From the NCBI RefSeq assembly GCF_001904725.1, contig NZ_MRCE01000001.1:19167-83166 (forward strand): DNA of 64,000 nucleotides, read 5' to 3'. The position numbers were made by a program, and so were the translations under genes. The DNA comes from Phormidium ambiguum IAM M-71. GTDB taxonomy: Bacteria; Cyanobacteriota; Cyanobacteriia; Cyanobacteriales; Aerosakkonemataceae. The notes beneath the pieces are model-generated. The model saw only the letters and a program-made list of their open reading frames with translations, had not been told where the DNA came from and made no database searches. Shown here piece by piece: positions 39,511 to 48,188 of the stretch; the stretch's first letter is position 1; each line of letters starts with the position of its first letter.

Positions 39511-39601
39511 TCAGTTTAAGTAAGAAAAAAACAGAAAACCTCAGAAAATCTCAGGACGGTTCAGGTACAGATCAGAAAAAGTCAGTAAAAGTCAGGTTAT
39601 A
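39511..39601 (+). promoter_or_regulatory. Nine helically phased TCAG-type decamers before the STAND gene
   Basis: TCAG occurs at 39511, 39541, 39551, 39561, 39572, 39582 and 39592, with TAAG at 39521 and ACAG at 39531. The spacing is therefore 10 bp throughout with one 11-bp step. Several units carry A-tracts in phase. The array ends 2 nt before the ATG at 39604. The consensus is about TCAGAAAAAG. Function is unknown: operator array, curved DNA, or a repeated mRNA leader motif. Confidence 0.7.
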
Positions 39602-39603
39602 CT

Positions 39604-42084
39604 ATGAATGAAGCAGTACAAATTAAACATAAATTGGCACTCATGGATGTAGAAGCAGCACTAAAAATTGTCGATCAAGCAGTGTTTGCTAGGAAAAAAA
39701 GACGTTTAAAGCACGTTGAAAGAATAGTATTCAAGGGTGCGTGGTTACGGCAAAGTTATGCTGAGATTGCCAAAGAATCTGGCTATACCCTGACTTATAT
39801 TAGACAAGATATTGGTTCTAAGTTATGGAAACTGCTGACAGAAGTTTTAGGAGAACCAGTCAGTAAAATAAATCTTCAGGCAGCAGTAGAACGGGAGTGC
39901 GATCGACAAAGACAATTAAAGCAAGAAGGAGACTCTCCACCTGTAAAACCTGACATTCCACCCGATCTCCCAAACCCCGGATCTAAAAACCCACACTTCA
40001 TTGGACGACAGAGGGAAATTACTGACCTCAACTCCTTTGTCCACGAAGGAGCGAAAATCATTCTAGTCTATGGCAAAGGTGGTGTAGGTAAGTCTTTATT
40101 ATCCTGGGAATATTTCACTTCTCAGGACTTTGACTTAATACTGGAAGTGTGGATGGCAAAAGAAACAGAAAAAATAACCAATGCCAAAAGTATTGTTGAG
40201 GAATGGTTAAAGCGACACTTTCAGGAAGAACCAAGAGGAGATTTTGGCGTAACGCTGGAGTTATTGCGACAAAAGTTACGCGATCCAAATCGTCGGGTAG
40301 GGGTATTAATTGATAATTTGGAACCTGCTTTAGATAAACACGGGAGATTGATTCCTGCTCATCGAGACTATGTAGAATTATTCCGCGTGTTAGCTGACCC
40401 TGCCGGAAATTGTGTAACTTTAATTACCAGTCGAGAAAGAATAGGTGAGTCTGCTGTCACTTTTCAGGATTATCGATTAGAAGGATTAGAAATTTCAGCT
40501 TGGAAACAATTTTTCAAAAATCGCGGAATTTCTGCTCATTCTGGTGTGTTATTGGCGATGCACCAAGCTTACGGAGGTAATGCTAAAGCGATGCACATCC
40601 TCTGTGGAGTGATTAAAACCGATTGGTCTGGAGATGTGGAAAGTTATTGGCAAGCAAATCAGAGAAATTTGTTAATTGAATCTGATTTACAAGATTTAGT
40701 AGTTAGTCAATTTAAGCGTTTACAACAAGTCGATCCCGATGCGTATAAATTACTTTGCCGATTGGGATGTTATCGCTATCAAGATGTTCGTTCGATGTAT
40801 CGGGATGGAATGATGAGTTTGCTCTGGGATGTTCCAGAATCCCAAAAGATTAGAGTAGTCAAGTCGTTGCGCGATCGATCTTTAGTAGAGTTCCTCAAGG
40901 GAGAATACTGGCTGCACCCAGTAATTTGTGCTGAAGCTAGAACCAAACTTAAAGCTAGTGAAGACTGGAAAACTGCAAACATCAAAGCTGCTGAATTTTG
41001 GACGCAAAGTGTCGAAACAGCAGACACAACAGAAGATGTAATTAAAGCTTTGGAAGCGTACTATCATTATGTCGATATTGGAGAATTTGAGTTAGCCGCG
41101 AATGTACTTTTACAAGAAAGAAATTACAAATTAAATTCTCATGGAGAACCAGAAGCTTTAACAGTTTCTTTTGGTAGATTTGGCTTAGTTCAACACATAT
41201 TGTCAGTAGTTATTGCTATAACTCATAAAGTGACTAATGACTATTCTTTAGCTATGCTGTATGGACATACAGCTGGACTTTATCATCAAATGGGTGATAT
41301 TCAAACAGCTATTGAATATTATCAAAAATCTAGTCAAATGGCGAAAAAATATAGAAATTCTTTACCTAAAGATAACGTCGATCCGAAAATCACCCAAGAA
41401 TTAGAAAGGTATAATATAGGTATTTTATTTACCACTAGTTCCTGTAAAGAAGCTTTATGGGAAATAGAAGACGCAATTCAATCTTACCAAGAAGTTATCG
41501 CTTTATCAGAAAATACTAATTGGCATATATATGCGATATTTTCTCAATTTAGTATAGCCTTACTATACTCTCGTAGTGAATCAGAAATAGAAAAACAGCA
41601 AGCTGTGGAATTACTAGAAAAAAGCTACAAAGCTTATCTAGAACTTCCTGAAAGAATGCTAGGAGCTTGGAGTCATGTCTACTGTTTCTTTGCTATGGGA
41701 ATAATTAATGCTAATTTTGGCCAAAATGAAGAAGCATTTACCATGTTTAATCGCGCCTTAACTTATGCAGAAAATAGTAATTATGCGCGAGCTATTGGTC
41801 AAATTCTTACTGGATTAGCAATGGTTAATCGCAATCAAGCTAAATATGAAGAAGCGATCGAAAATCATACAAGAGCGATCGGCATTTTGCAAAGAATAAC
41901 CGCCAAAAAAGACCTAGCCGATGCTTACTACGAACTAGCACACACTTATCAAACAATTGGTGAAATAGAAAAAAGTAAGACTAACTTCCAAAGCGCAATT
42001 CAAGTTTATGAAGCAATGGGTGCACCTAAACAAATCCAAAAAGTCAAACAAACAATGAAAAATTTACCAGTAAAATCTCATTGA
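39604..42084 (+). CDS. STAND NTPase with N-terminal HTH and C-terminal TPRs
   Basis: This is an 826-residue NB-ARC-like signal-transduction ATPase. The N-terminal about 100 residues form a helix-turn-helix module (VFKGAWLRQSYAEIAKESGYTLTYIRQDIGSKLWKLLTE). The module is found at the start of many cyanobacterial STAND, TIR and WD40 proteins and is related to the vWA-MoxR-associated (VMAP) group. The P loop is GKGGVGKS (157-164), Walker B is VGVLIDNLE (about 233-240), and LITSRER follows as the sensor-like motif. A winged-helix region lies near 400-460. From about 560 to 815 there are TPR repeats such as ALTYAENSNYARAIGQIL and AIENHTRAIGIL. Such proteins oligomerise on ligand sensing, and some defend against phage; the effector here would be the HTH module. 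Target unknown. Confidence 0.82.
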   Translation: MNEAVQIKHKLALMDVEAALKIVDQAVFARKKRRLKHVERIVFKGAWLRQSYAEIAKESGYTLTYIRQDIGSKLWKLLTEVLGEPVSKINLQAAVERECDRQRQLKQEGDSPPVKPDIPPDLPNPGSKNPHFIGRQREITDLNSFVHEGAKIILVYGKGGVGKSLLSWEYFTSQDFDLILEVWMAKETEKITNAKSIVEEWLKRHFQEEPRGDFGVTLELLRQKLRDPNRRVGVLIDNLEPALDKHGRLIPAHRDYVELFRVLADPAGNCVTLITSRERIGESAVTFQDYRLEGLEISAWKQFFKNRGISAHSGVLLAMHQAYGGNAKAMHILCGVIKTDWSGDVESYWQANQRNLLIESDLQDLVVSQFKRLQQVDPDAYKLLCRLGCYRYQDVRSMYRDGMMSLLWDVPESQKIRVVKSLRDRSLVEFLKGEYWLHPVICAEARTKLKASEDWKTANIKAAEFWTQSVETADTTEDVIKALEAYYHYVDIGEFELAANVLLQERNYKLNSHGEPEALTVSFGRFGLVQHILSVVIAITHKVTNDYSLAMLYGHTAGLYHQMGDIQTAIEYYQKSSQMAKKYRNSLPKDNVDPKITQELERYNIGILFTTSSCKEALWEIEDAIQSYQEVIALSENTNWHIYAIFSQFSIALLYSRSESEIEKQQAVELLEKSYKAYLELPERMLGAWSHVYCFFAMGIINANFGQNEEAFTMFNRALTYAENSNYARAIGQILTGLAMVNRNQAKYEEAIENHTRAIGILQRITAKKDLADAYYELAHTYQTIGEIEKSKTNFQSAIQVYEAMGAPKQIQKVKQTMKNLPVKSH

Positions 42085-42091
42085 CTATTAC

Positions 42092-42150
42092 AGGACTTAC
42101 GCAGAAACTCTAGATATAGGGGCAACCATAAGGGGATTGCCCCTACAATT
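42092..42150. repeat. Second, truncated copy of the AGGACTTACGCA element
   Basis: The first 35 nt match the copy at 11155 at all but two positions. The hairpin core AGGGGCAACC...GATTGCCCCT then runs in the opposite orientation to that copy, and no right-hand end is found. Confidence 0.65.
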
Positions 42151-42161
42151 CCGATCGAAAA

Positions 42162-42189
42162 CCCGCCAGAAAATCAATTTCTTGGCGGG
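42162..42189 (-). terminator. Terminator of the pseudoprotease gene
   Basis: CCCGCCA (42162-42168) pairs with TGGCGGG (42183-42189). On the minus strand the stem is followed by GTTTTCG. It lies 20 nt past the minus-strand stop and may also stop readthrough from the STAND gene. Confidence 0.6.
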
Positions 42190-42209
42190 CTGAATCAGAC
42201 ATCTATCAT

Positions 42210-45098
42210 TTAAGAAACGAAACTTTGTACATCAGCATTAACGAAATCACCAGCATTCAGTAATCCAGCTGGAATACCTTTTAATACTGCTAAATATTCG
42301 CCCGTAGCAGTAATTCGGATTAAAGTATCATTCGCATTAACACCAGTACCTTGAGAAATAGTTAAAGCATTAAAAGGCAAAGCCAAAGCTAAACCAATTT
42401 TATCTCCCTCTTCCTTTCTAAAATCAGCGATCGTATCAGCCAAAGTTGGATTTGCTCCCCCATCTCCAGGCGCAAACACAAAAGTATCCGCTCCAACACC
42501 ACCATAAATAATATCTGGCCCTTTAGCGCCTGCGATAACGTCATTCCCAGGATTACCAATAATAACATTGGCTAAATTGTTACCCAAAATTTCATCATTA
42601 CCTTGAGAACCATACAAATTTTCTATCTCAGTTCCAAAAGCAATTCTAGTAGCGTACCTAGTAGTTCTAAAGGTTAAAGCTGTGGTGTCATCTCCGCCAC
42701 TATTGGGAGGAGTGTAGGTATAAGTAGCACCAGTGGGAAAAGGACTAGGAGGACTTTGGCGAGGTAAAGCAATTTGTGCTGTATTTTGTCCGCCTTCATT
42801 CATATCAAAATAATAATCCAAACCATTAAAACGAACACTTTCTGGTAGAGAACTCCATCCAGAAAAGTCTAAAGTATCAACACCGCCTGCATCCCAAATC
42901 GTTCTTTTTTCCAAAAGGTTATTATTACCAAAATTGTAAACATTGTCATTATTATTGAAAGTACTAGCTCCATAAAGATACTGCAATGCCCGAATGTCAT
43001 AAGGCATTGGTGTACTAGCAAATGAGCCATCGTAACTACCAGGAATAAAATTCAGCGTCATCACTGTATTTGTATTATTATCCTTGGCTAAAGGAAGATC
43101 GGGAGCAGCATTTTGTCCATCTTGTCCCCTCAGACTGCCGTAATCAGTTAACCCTAAAGCACCACCAACTAAAAATAGCAACGTCTGATAGCCAAAACTG
43201 CCAGTACCTTGTACAAATTCATTCACAACCTGGGGATTTAAATGAATATCACCATTACGACCATCGCCAGGTGAATCTGTTGGCCCTAATACATAACCTG
43301 ATAAATTCAGGCTACCGGGTAAATCAGAAAACAAAATTCTAATCCGACCAACGTTAGGAGGTCGATCGGGAACCTCGACTAGATTAATATTAATTGTTTC
43401 CGCAAATTGCCGCATAATATTGCGGATATTATCCTTAATTTGTGGCGATACTTCCGCAACATTTGACTCTGGCCCTTCATATAAAAATGCACTGGCAGTC
43501 GTAACAAAACTGTAAGTTAATGTTCCACCAACCGGAATATCGCGCCACTTAGAAATCAGGTTTGGATCGGTAAGCGGCCCAGTTACTAAAGGAGCTATTG
43601 TATCTGGATCGAAGAAAATTGAAGCCGGACGAGGTACTGTAAAACCGCTAATTTGAAAATCTTCAAAACCTTCTTCAAAAGTTAATCGTTTAGCTAATAA
43701 ATCAGGGTTATTCGCTAAGTAGAAAACTGGATTGAATAATATAGAAGGACGACGACCTTCATCAATTCCGTAGTCGATAAAATGTCGAAATGCTTGCTCA
43801 TTAGTTAAGCCACGCAAATCAGGATTGTTATTCTTGTAATAATTCAAGTCAAAAAACTGAGAAAATGGGCGATTTTCTTCTAAGCCAAATCTTAAGAAAT
43901 GTTCAAAAGCTCTGCTTTTGTCTGTGTTAAATCCAGCAGCAATTAAGTCAGGGTTGTTATTTACGTAGTAATTGACATCAAAGTAAGGTGTAAATCTACG
44001 TCCTTCATCTAAACCCGCGTTTTCAAAATGTTCTAACAATTGGGCATCAGTCAACCCTGCTGCTACTAAATCTGGATTAGCTTTTCTGTAAAAATCTAAA
44101 TCAAATAAATTGGATAAAGCTACTCCTCCAGATAATCCAGAAAGTTGGAAAGTTTCAAACAATTCTCTATTAGTAAGATTTTGAAATCTGGGGTCAGTAT
44201 TTCGATAAGTATTTAAGTCAACTACTGGCGAGAAAGGACGACCTTCATTCAACCCAAAAACTTGCAAATGTTCAAATAATTCTTTGTAGCTCAATCCTAA
44301 TAAATCTAAGTTGCTAGAACGGTAAAAATTCAGATCGACTACAGGCGAAAAAGAGCGCCCTTGATACACTCCAATATTTTGTAAATGCGTTAATAATTGA
44401 GTGTTGGTTAAATTTCCTAAATCAGGATTGCGCTCTTTGTAGTAATTTAAATCTACAAAAGGCGAAAATCTGCGATTTTGCGGTAATCCTTGAATAAAAA
44501 ATTGTTCGAGTAATAGTCTGTTATCTAAGACAAAATTTGCGGATGGATTGGCAATATCTTGATTAGCGGCACGAAAGAAAGTTATATCAAAGAATTGGGA
44601 AAATTCTCGATTTTGTTCAATCCCATTAGTTTGAACATGATAGAATGCGTCTCTGTTACTTAATTGCGCTAAATCAACGTTGGCAGCGCGATAAAAATAG
44701 GGATCAAAAATTAAGCTTGTCTTACGTCCTTCAAAAACACCAGCGTTACGAAAATGTAAGAATAATTCTCTATTGCTTAATTGATTTAAGTCTGGATTAC
44801 TAGCGCGATAAACTTCTAAGTCAAAGAAAGGAGAAAACTTCAGACCAGCATCAATACCACGATTTAGAAAGTCATCAATTAATTGCCGATTACTGAAATT
44901 TGCTAATGCTGGATTACTACTTTTATAAAAACTTAAATCAAAGTAGGGTGAAAAATCAAAACCTTGGGTAATTCCAACAGTTAGTAAGTGTTGATAAAGT
45001 TCTCGACTGCCTAGACTATTTAATTCTGGATATCTAGCTCTATAGAAGCTTTCATCATATATATCTACTAAACTTAATGGCAAATTTGTGGTAGCCAT
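42210..45098 (-). CDS. Secreted repeat protein with inactive M10-like domain and RTX tail
   Basis: This 962-residue protein is the paralogue of the next upstream gene. Residues 1 to about 490 hold 12 repeats of about 39 residues with the pattern FD..(Y/F)YR..NPDL..L(S/T)N..LF.HF...G(I/L).EGR.FS. A serralysin-like domain follows (GGTLTYSFVTTASAFLYEG). At the place of the zinc motif it reads FLVGGALGLTD (F642 to D652), so all three metal histidines and the catalytic glutamate are missing, although the Met-turn region NTNTVMTLN remains. The C-terminus has RTX-like GNDEILGNN and GNDVIAGAKGPDIIYGG, suggesting calcium binding and type I secretion. It has no N-terminal signal peptide. It is probably a structural or binding protein, not an enzyme. 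Confidence 0.8.
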   Translation of the reverse strand: MATTNLPLSLVDIYDESFYRARYPELNSLGSRELYQHLLTVGITQGFDFSPYFDLSFYKSSNPALANFSNRQLIDDFLNRGIDAGLKFSPFFDLEVYRASNPDLNQLSNRELFLHFRNAGVFEGRKTSLIFDPYFYRAANVDLAQLSNRDAFYHVQTNGIEQNREFSQFFDITFFRAANQDIANPSANFVLDNRLLLEQFFIQGLPQNRRFSPFVDLNYYKERNPDLGNLTNTQLLTHLQNIGVYQGRSFSPVVDLNFYRSSNLDLLGLSYKELFEHLQVFGLNEGRPFSPVVDLNTYRNTDPRFQNLTNRELFETFQLSGLSGGVALSNLFDLDFYRKANPDLVAAGLTDAQLLEHFENAGLDEGRRFTPYFDVNYYVNNNPDLIAAGFNTDKSRAFEHFLRFGLEENRPFSQFFDLNYYKNNNPDLRGLTNEQAFRHFIDYGIDEGRRPSILFNPVFYLANNPDLLAKRLTFEEGFEDFQISGFTVPRPASIFFDPDTIAPLVTGPLTDPNLISKWRDIPVGGTLTYSFVTTASAFLYEGPESNVAEVSPQIKDNIRNIMRQFAETININLVEVPDRPPNVGRIRILFSDLPGSLNLSGYVLGPTDSPGDGRNGDIHLNPQVVNEFVQGTGSFGYQTLLFLVGGALGLTDYGSLRGQDGQNAAPDLPLAKDNNTNTVMTLNFIPGSYDGSFASTPMPYDIRALQYLYGASTFNNNDNVYNFGNNNLLEKRTIWDAGGVDTLDFSGWSSLPESVRFNGLDYYFDMNEGGQNTAQIALPRQSPPSPFPTGATYTYTPPNSGGDDTTALTFRTTRYATRIAFGTEIENLYGSQGNDEILGNNLANVIIGNPGNDVIAGAKGPDIIYGGVGADTFVFAPGDGGANPTLADTIADFRKEEGDKIGLALALPFNALTISQGTGVNANDTLIRITATGEYLAVLKGIPAGLLNAGDFVNADVQSFVS

Positions 45099-45210
45099 GA
45101 TTTGATTTCCTTTGTAAGTAACGATGGTGAAAAATTGAAAATTAATTGCTGATTTTTTAACTTAAAAAATGCAGCAAAAAAGTTTGGACGCACCCCAAAA
45201 TAGTTAATAT

Positions 45211-47619
45211 TTAAACAGGAATTAGGTCATTAAATCCTACTAAAAATGCCGGGATATTTTTCAAAATTGCTAAGTATTCACCTGAACTAGGAACCCAAAT
45301 AAAAGTATCGGCTGCATTTGCACCTGTACCTTGAGTGATTGCTATTAATGATGATGGCAAACCTAGACTTAAACCAATTTTATCTATGCCTGGTTGGAAG
45401 TCAGCAATAACGTCTGTAGTGGCAGGATTTCGACTACCATCTCCTGAAGCGAAGGTAAAGATATCACTGCCATCACCACCAGCTAAAAGATCTAAACCGC
45501 CAGCACCAGTGATGTTATCATTACCTGGCCCACCAACAATAAAATTAGACAAGTTATTACCTAAAATTTCATCATCTCCTTGGGAACCAAAGAGGTTTTC
45601 AATTTGGACTCCAAAACCAATTGATGTGCCAAAACTATCAGTGAGTAAAGGAATCCGAGGTAGAGGTTCTGTGTCTGTACTACCAGGGTTAGGAATAGAA
45701 TAAACCGAACCATTGAGGGCAAATTGAGTGGTATTTTGTCCACCTTCGTTCATGTTGAAATAATACCCACCTGGAATTGGTGGTAATGCAGAAAAATTGA
45801 GAGTATCTACTCCACCAGCATCCCAAATTGTTTGTTTGAAACCGTTTCTGCCATCGTTTTGATTTGGGCCAATAAAGTTGTTGTAATCAAAGTTATAAGT
45901 TGTGTCGCCTTGGTTGTAATATGTTGCGCCGTACAAATATTGCAAGGCGCGAATATCGAATGCCATTGGAGTAATAGGGTATGACCCATCGTAAAAACCA
46001 GGAAACAAATTGTAGGTCATTACCGTATTAGTGTTGTTATCTCTACCTGGTGGCAGTTGATATAGGCTTTCAAAGGGATGTTTTAGACCTAACGCATGAC
46101 CTATCTCGTGTAGTAAAACTTGATAACCAAAGCTACCTGGACCAGCAGAAAAATCTACTAAACTGCGATCGGGGTTTAAATGTATGTCGCCCGCAAGACC
46201 TGAGCCGGGAAAGTCTGAAGGGAAGTAGGCGTAGGCATATACATCTCCATCACGAGATTCACCTGCTGGCCCATTAGAAAACATAACTCGGATTCTACCA
46301 ACGTTAGGTGGCCTGTCAGGAACTTCGACAAAATTGATCGGAATATATTGGGAAAGATTTCGCATAATGTTGCGAACATTATTTTTAATTTCCGGTGTTA
46401 CTTCTCTAACTCCAGTTTCTCCACCTTCATACAAAGGGGCGCTAGCAGTGGTGACAAAGCTGTAGGTTAATGTGCCACCAATGGGAATATCTAACCATTT
46501 ATCTGCATTTGCTAGCCAGTCCTGTATAATTTGTTCCTCTGGCCCCTGACGTACATTTAATAAAGCTGCAATTCCTTCTGGATCGAACCACAAAGATGAA
46601 GAACGTGCTTGACTAAAACCAAAGGTTTGAAAATCCTTGAAAGCATCTTCAAATGAAGTTCCCGCTGCTGCTATGTCTGGGTTATTTGCTAGATAATATG
46701 CTGGATCAAATAATACTGAACCACGACGACCTTCTCTTACACCAAAGTTTACGAAATGATTGAATGCTTGTCCGGGAGTAAGCCCAGCAGCCCGTAAATC
46801 ATGGTTATTAGCTAGATAATAGTTAGTATCAAAAAATCGGGAAAAGCGCCGTCCTTCATTTACTCCAATATTTCTAAAATGATCGTAAGCTTGTCGCCCG
46901 TTTAAGCCAGCTACAACCAAGTCTTGATTGTTACTTAGATAGTAATCAAGGTCAACATAAGGGCTGAATCGCCGTCTTTCATTTAAACCACTACTCAACC
47001 AATGGTTAATTACTTCCCTGTAAGTTATTGATTCTCCATCTTGAGATTCAGCATCTCTTAAAAAAGAATCATCATCCGATAAATCTCTGTTGTTTTCTAA
47101 ATAAAAATTGAAATCAAACAATGGTAGAAAAGGTCGATTTTCTGTTATTCCAATGTTGATAAAGTGAGTAAACAAATCTCGATTGCTCAATCCAGCTAAA
47201 TCTGGGTTAGAAGCTCGATAATAATTCAAATCTATTAAAGGATTAAAGTTTCGCCCTTCATTGAGTCCAAAATTAAGAAAGTGCTTAAATAGTTGGTTGT
47301 TGTCTAAATTGCCTAAATCTGGGTTACTTGCTCGATAGTAATTCAGGTCAAAATTTGGCGAAAATTGTCGTGCTTGAGGAAGTCCCGTATCGAAAAAGTT
47401 TTGTAAGGCGATAACATTAAGTCCACTTGCTAAGTCGGGATTACTTGCTTCAAAAAAAGCTAAGTCAAAAAATTGTGAAAATTGTCTGCCTTCTTGTAAA
47501 CCATAAATTCGGAAATGCTGTAATGCTTGTTGGTCGCTGATGTTTCCTAAATCGGGATTTTGTTGGCGATAGTAATTGGGGTCGAAAATATCTTCTAGTC
47601 TTAAACGAGTATCAGCCAT
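45211..47619 (-). CDS. Secreted serralysin-like metalloprotease with N-terminal repeats
   Basis: This 802-residue protein carries eight copies of the same 39-residue repeat (residues 1 to about 345). An M10B metallopeptidase domain with the intact zinc motif HEIGHALGLKH (H504, E505, H508, H514) and Met-turn NTVMTYN follows. An RTX-like C-terminus (GDDEILGNN and GNDNITGAGGLDLLAGGDGSD) comes last. Export by a type I system through the uncleaved C-terminus is expected from family knowledge. It lies 112 nt upstream of the inactive paralogue and may be cotranscribed with it. The repeats resemble the NPDV..AG..HF...G..EGR modules found in many bacterial surface proteins. Confidence 0.85.
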   Translation of the reverse strand: MADTRLRLEDIFDPNYYRQQNPDLGNISDQQALQHFRIYGLQEGRQFSQFFDLAFFEASNPDLASGLNVIALQNFFDTGLPQARQFSPNFDLNYYRASNPDLGNLDNNQLFKHFLNFGLNEGRNFNPLIDLNYYRASNPDLAGLSNRDLFTHFINIGITENRPFLPLFDFNFYLENNRDLSDDDSFLRDAESQDGESITYREVINHWLSSGLNERRRFSPYVDLDYYLSNNQDLVVAGLNGRQAYDHFRNIGVNEGRRFSRFFDTNYYLANNHDLRAAGLTPGQAFNHFVNFGVREGRRGSVLFDPAYYLANNPDIAAAGTSFEDAFKDFQTFGFSQARSSSLWFDPEGIAALLNVRQGPEEQIIQDWLANADKWLDIPIGGTLTYSFVTTASAPLYEGGETGVREVTPEIKNNVRNIMRNLSQYIPINFVEVPDRPPNVGRIRVMFSNGPAGESRDGDVYAYAYFPSDFPGSGLAGDIHLNPDRSLVDFSAGPGSFGYQVLLHEIGHALGLKHPFESLYQLPPGRDNNTNTVMTYNLFPGFYDGSYPITPMAFDIRALQYLYGATYYNQGDTTYNFDYNNFIGPNQNDGRNGFKQTIWDAGGVDTLNFSALPPIPGGYYFNMNEGGQNTTQFALNGSVYSIPNPGSTDTEPLPRIPLLTDSFGTSIGFGVQIENLFGSQGDDEILGNNLSNFIVGGPGNDNITGAGGLDLLAGGDGSDIFTFASGDGSRNPATTDVIADFQPGIDKIGLSLGLPSSLIAITQGTGANAADTFIWVPSSGEYLAILKNIPAFLVGFNDLIPV

Positions 47620-47770
47620 GATTGCTCTACCTTTTTCAATCTAATTCTCTGTTTGTTTGACACTACAATATAACTTCCCCTCTACTGAAAGTACAGTAGT
47701 CCCTAAATTTAGGTAGGGGATAATTTGTGATTTGGTGACTTTCAGTTTCACGCAAATCGCACTATAAGTA

Positions 47771-47855
47771 ATACTAATTCGCGGTGAGGAGCTTGCTAAA
47801 ATTGTGGGGTTATAACAGGGAAAAGTTTCCTTCCAAGAATCAGGCGAATTAGTAT
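47771..47855. mobile_element. 85-bp MITE-like element with 12-bp terminal inverted repeats
   Basis: ATACTAATTCGC (47771-47782) and GCGAATTAGTAT (47844-47855) are perfect inverted ends. The ends resemble those of the element at 36462. It has no coding capacity. It lies in the 569-nt gap between the metalloprotease and the S1 gene, which otherwise shows only a small hairpin (ACCAATT 48063 with AATTGGT 48078). Confidence 0.6.
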
Positions 47856-48188
47856 AACCAAGTTATGATGTTATATCAAATATGGAAAATTGGGTTTAAT
47901 TAGGAAAGAATTTTAATAATCGCTGTAAAAATTTAAGATTTTATTTATTGTTTGTCAGTAATAGTTGAGATTTTAATAAATGAAATGAGCAATTTGCCAG
48001 GATTGTGTATTCCTGGCTTATAGTTACTGGCTAAAAGGTTGATGGGAAAAATTCAACCATAAACCAATTAAGGAACAAATTGGTACTAATCTAAATTTAC
48101 TGTTTGAAGCCGCAGCGGTTAGCTGGTAAGGGGATGCAAGCAAATTTTCTTGTTTGGCAATGAAAATTTTAACGTGCAACAGTTTAGA

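Noticed and set aside
39511-39601. CRISPR array before the STAND gene
   Set aside because: The repeats are only about 10 bp with no unique spacers of 30-40 bp, and no cas genes are in the window.
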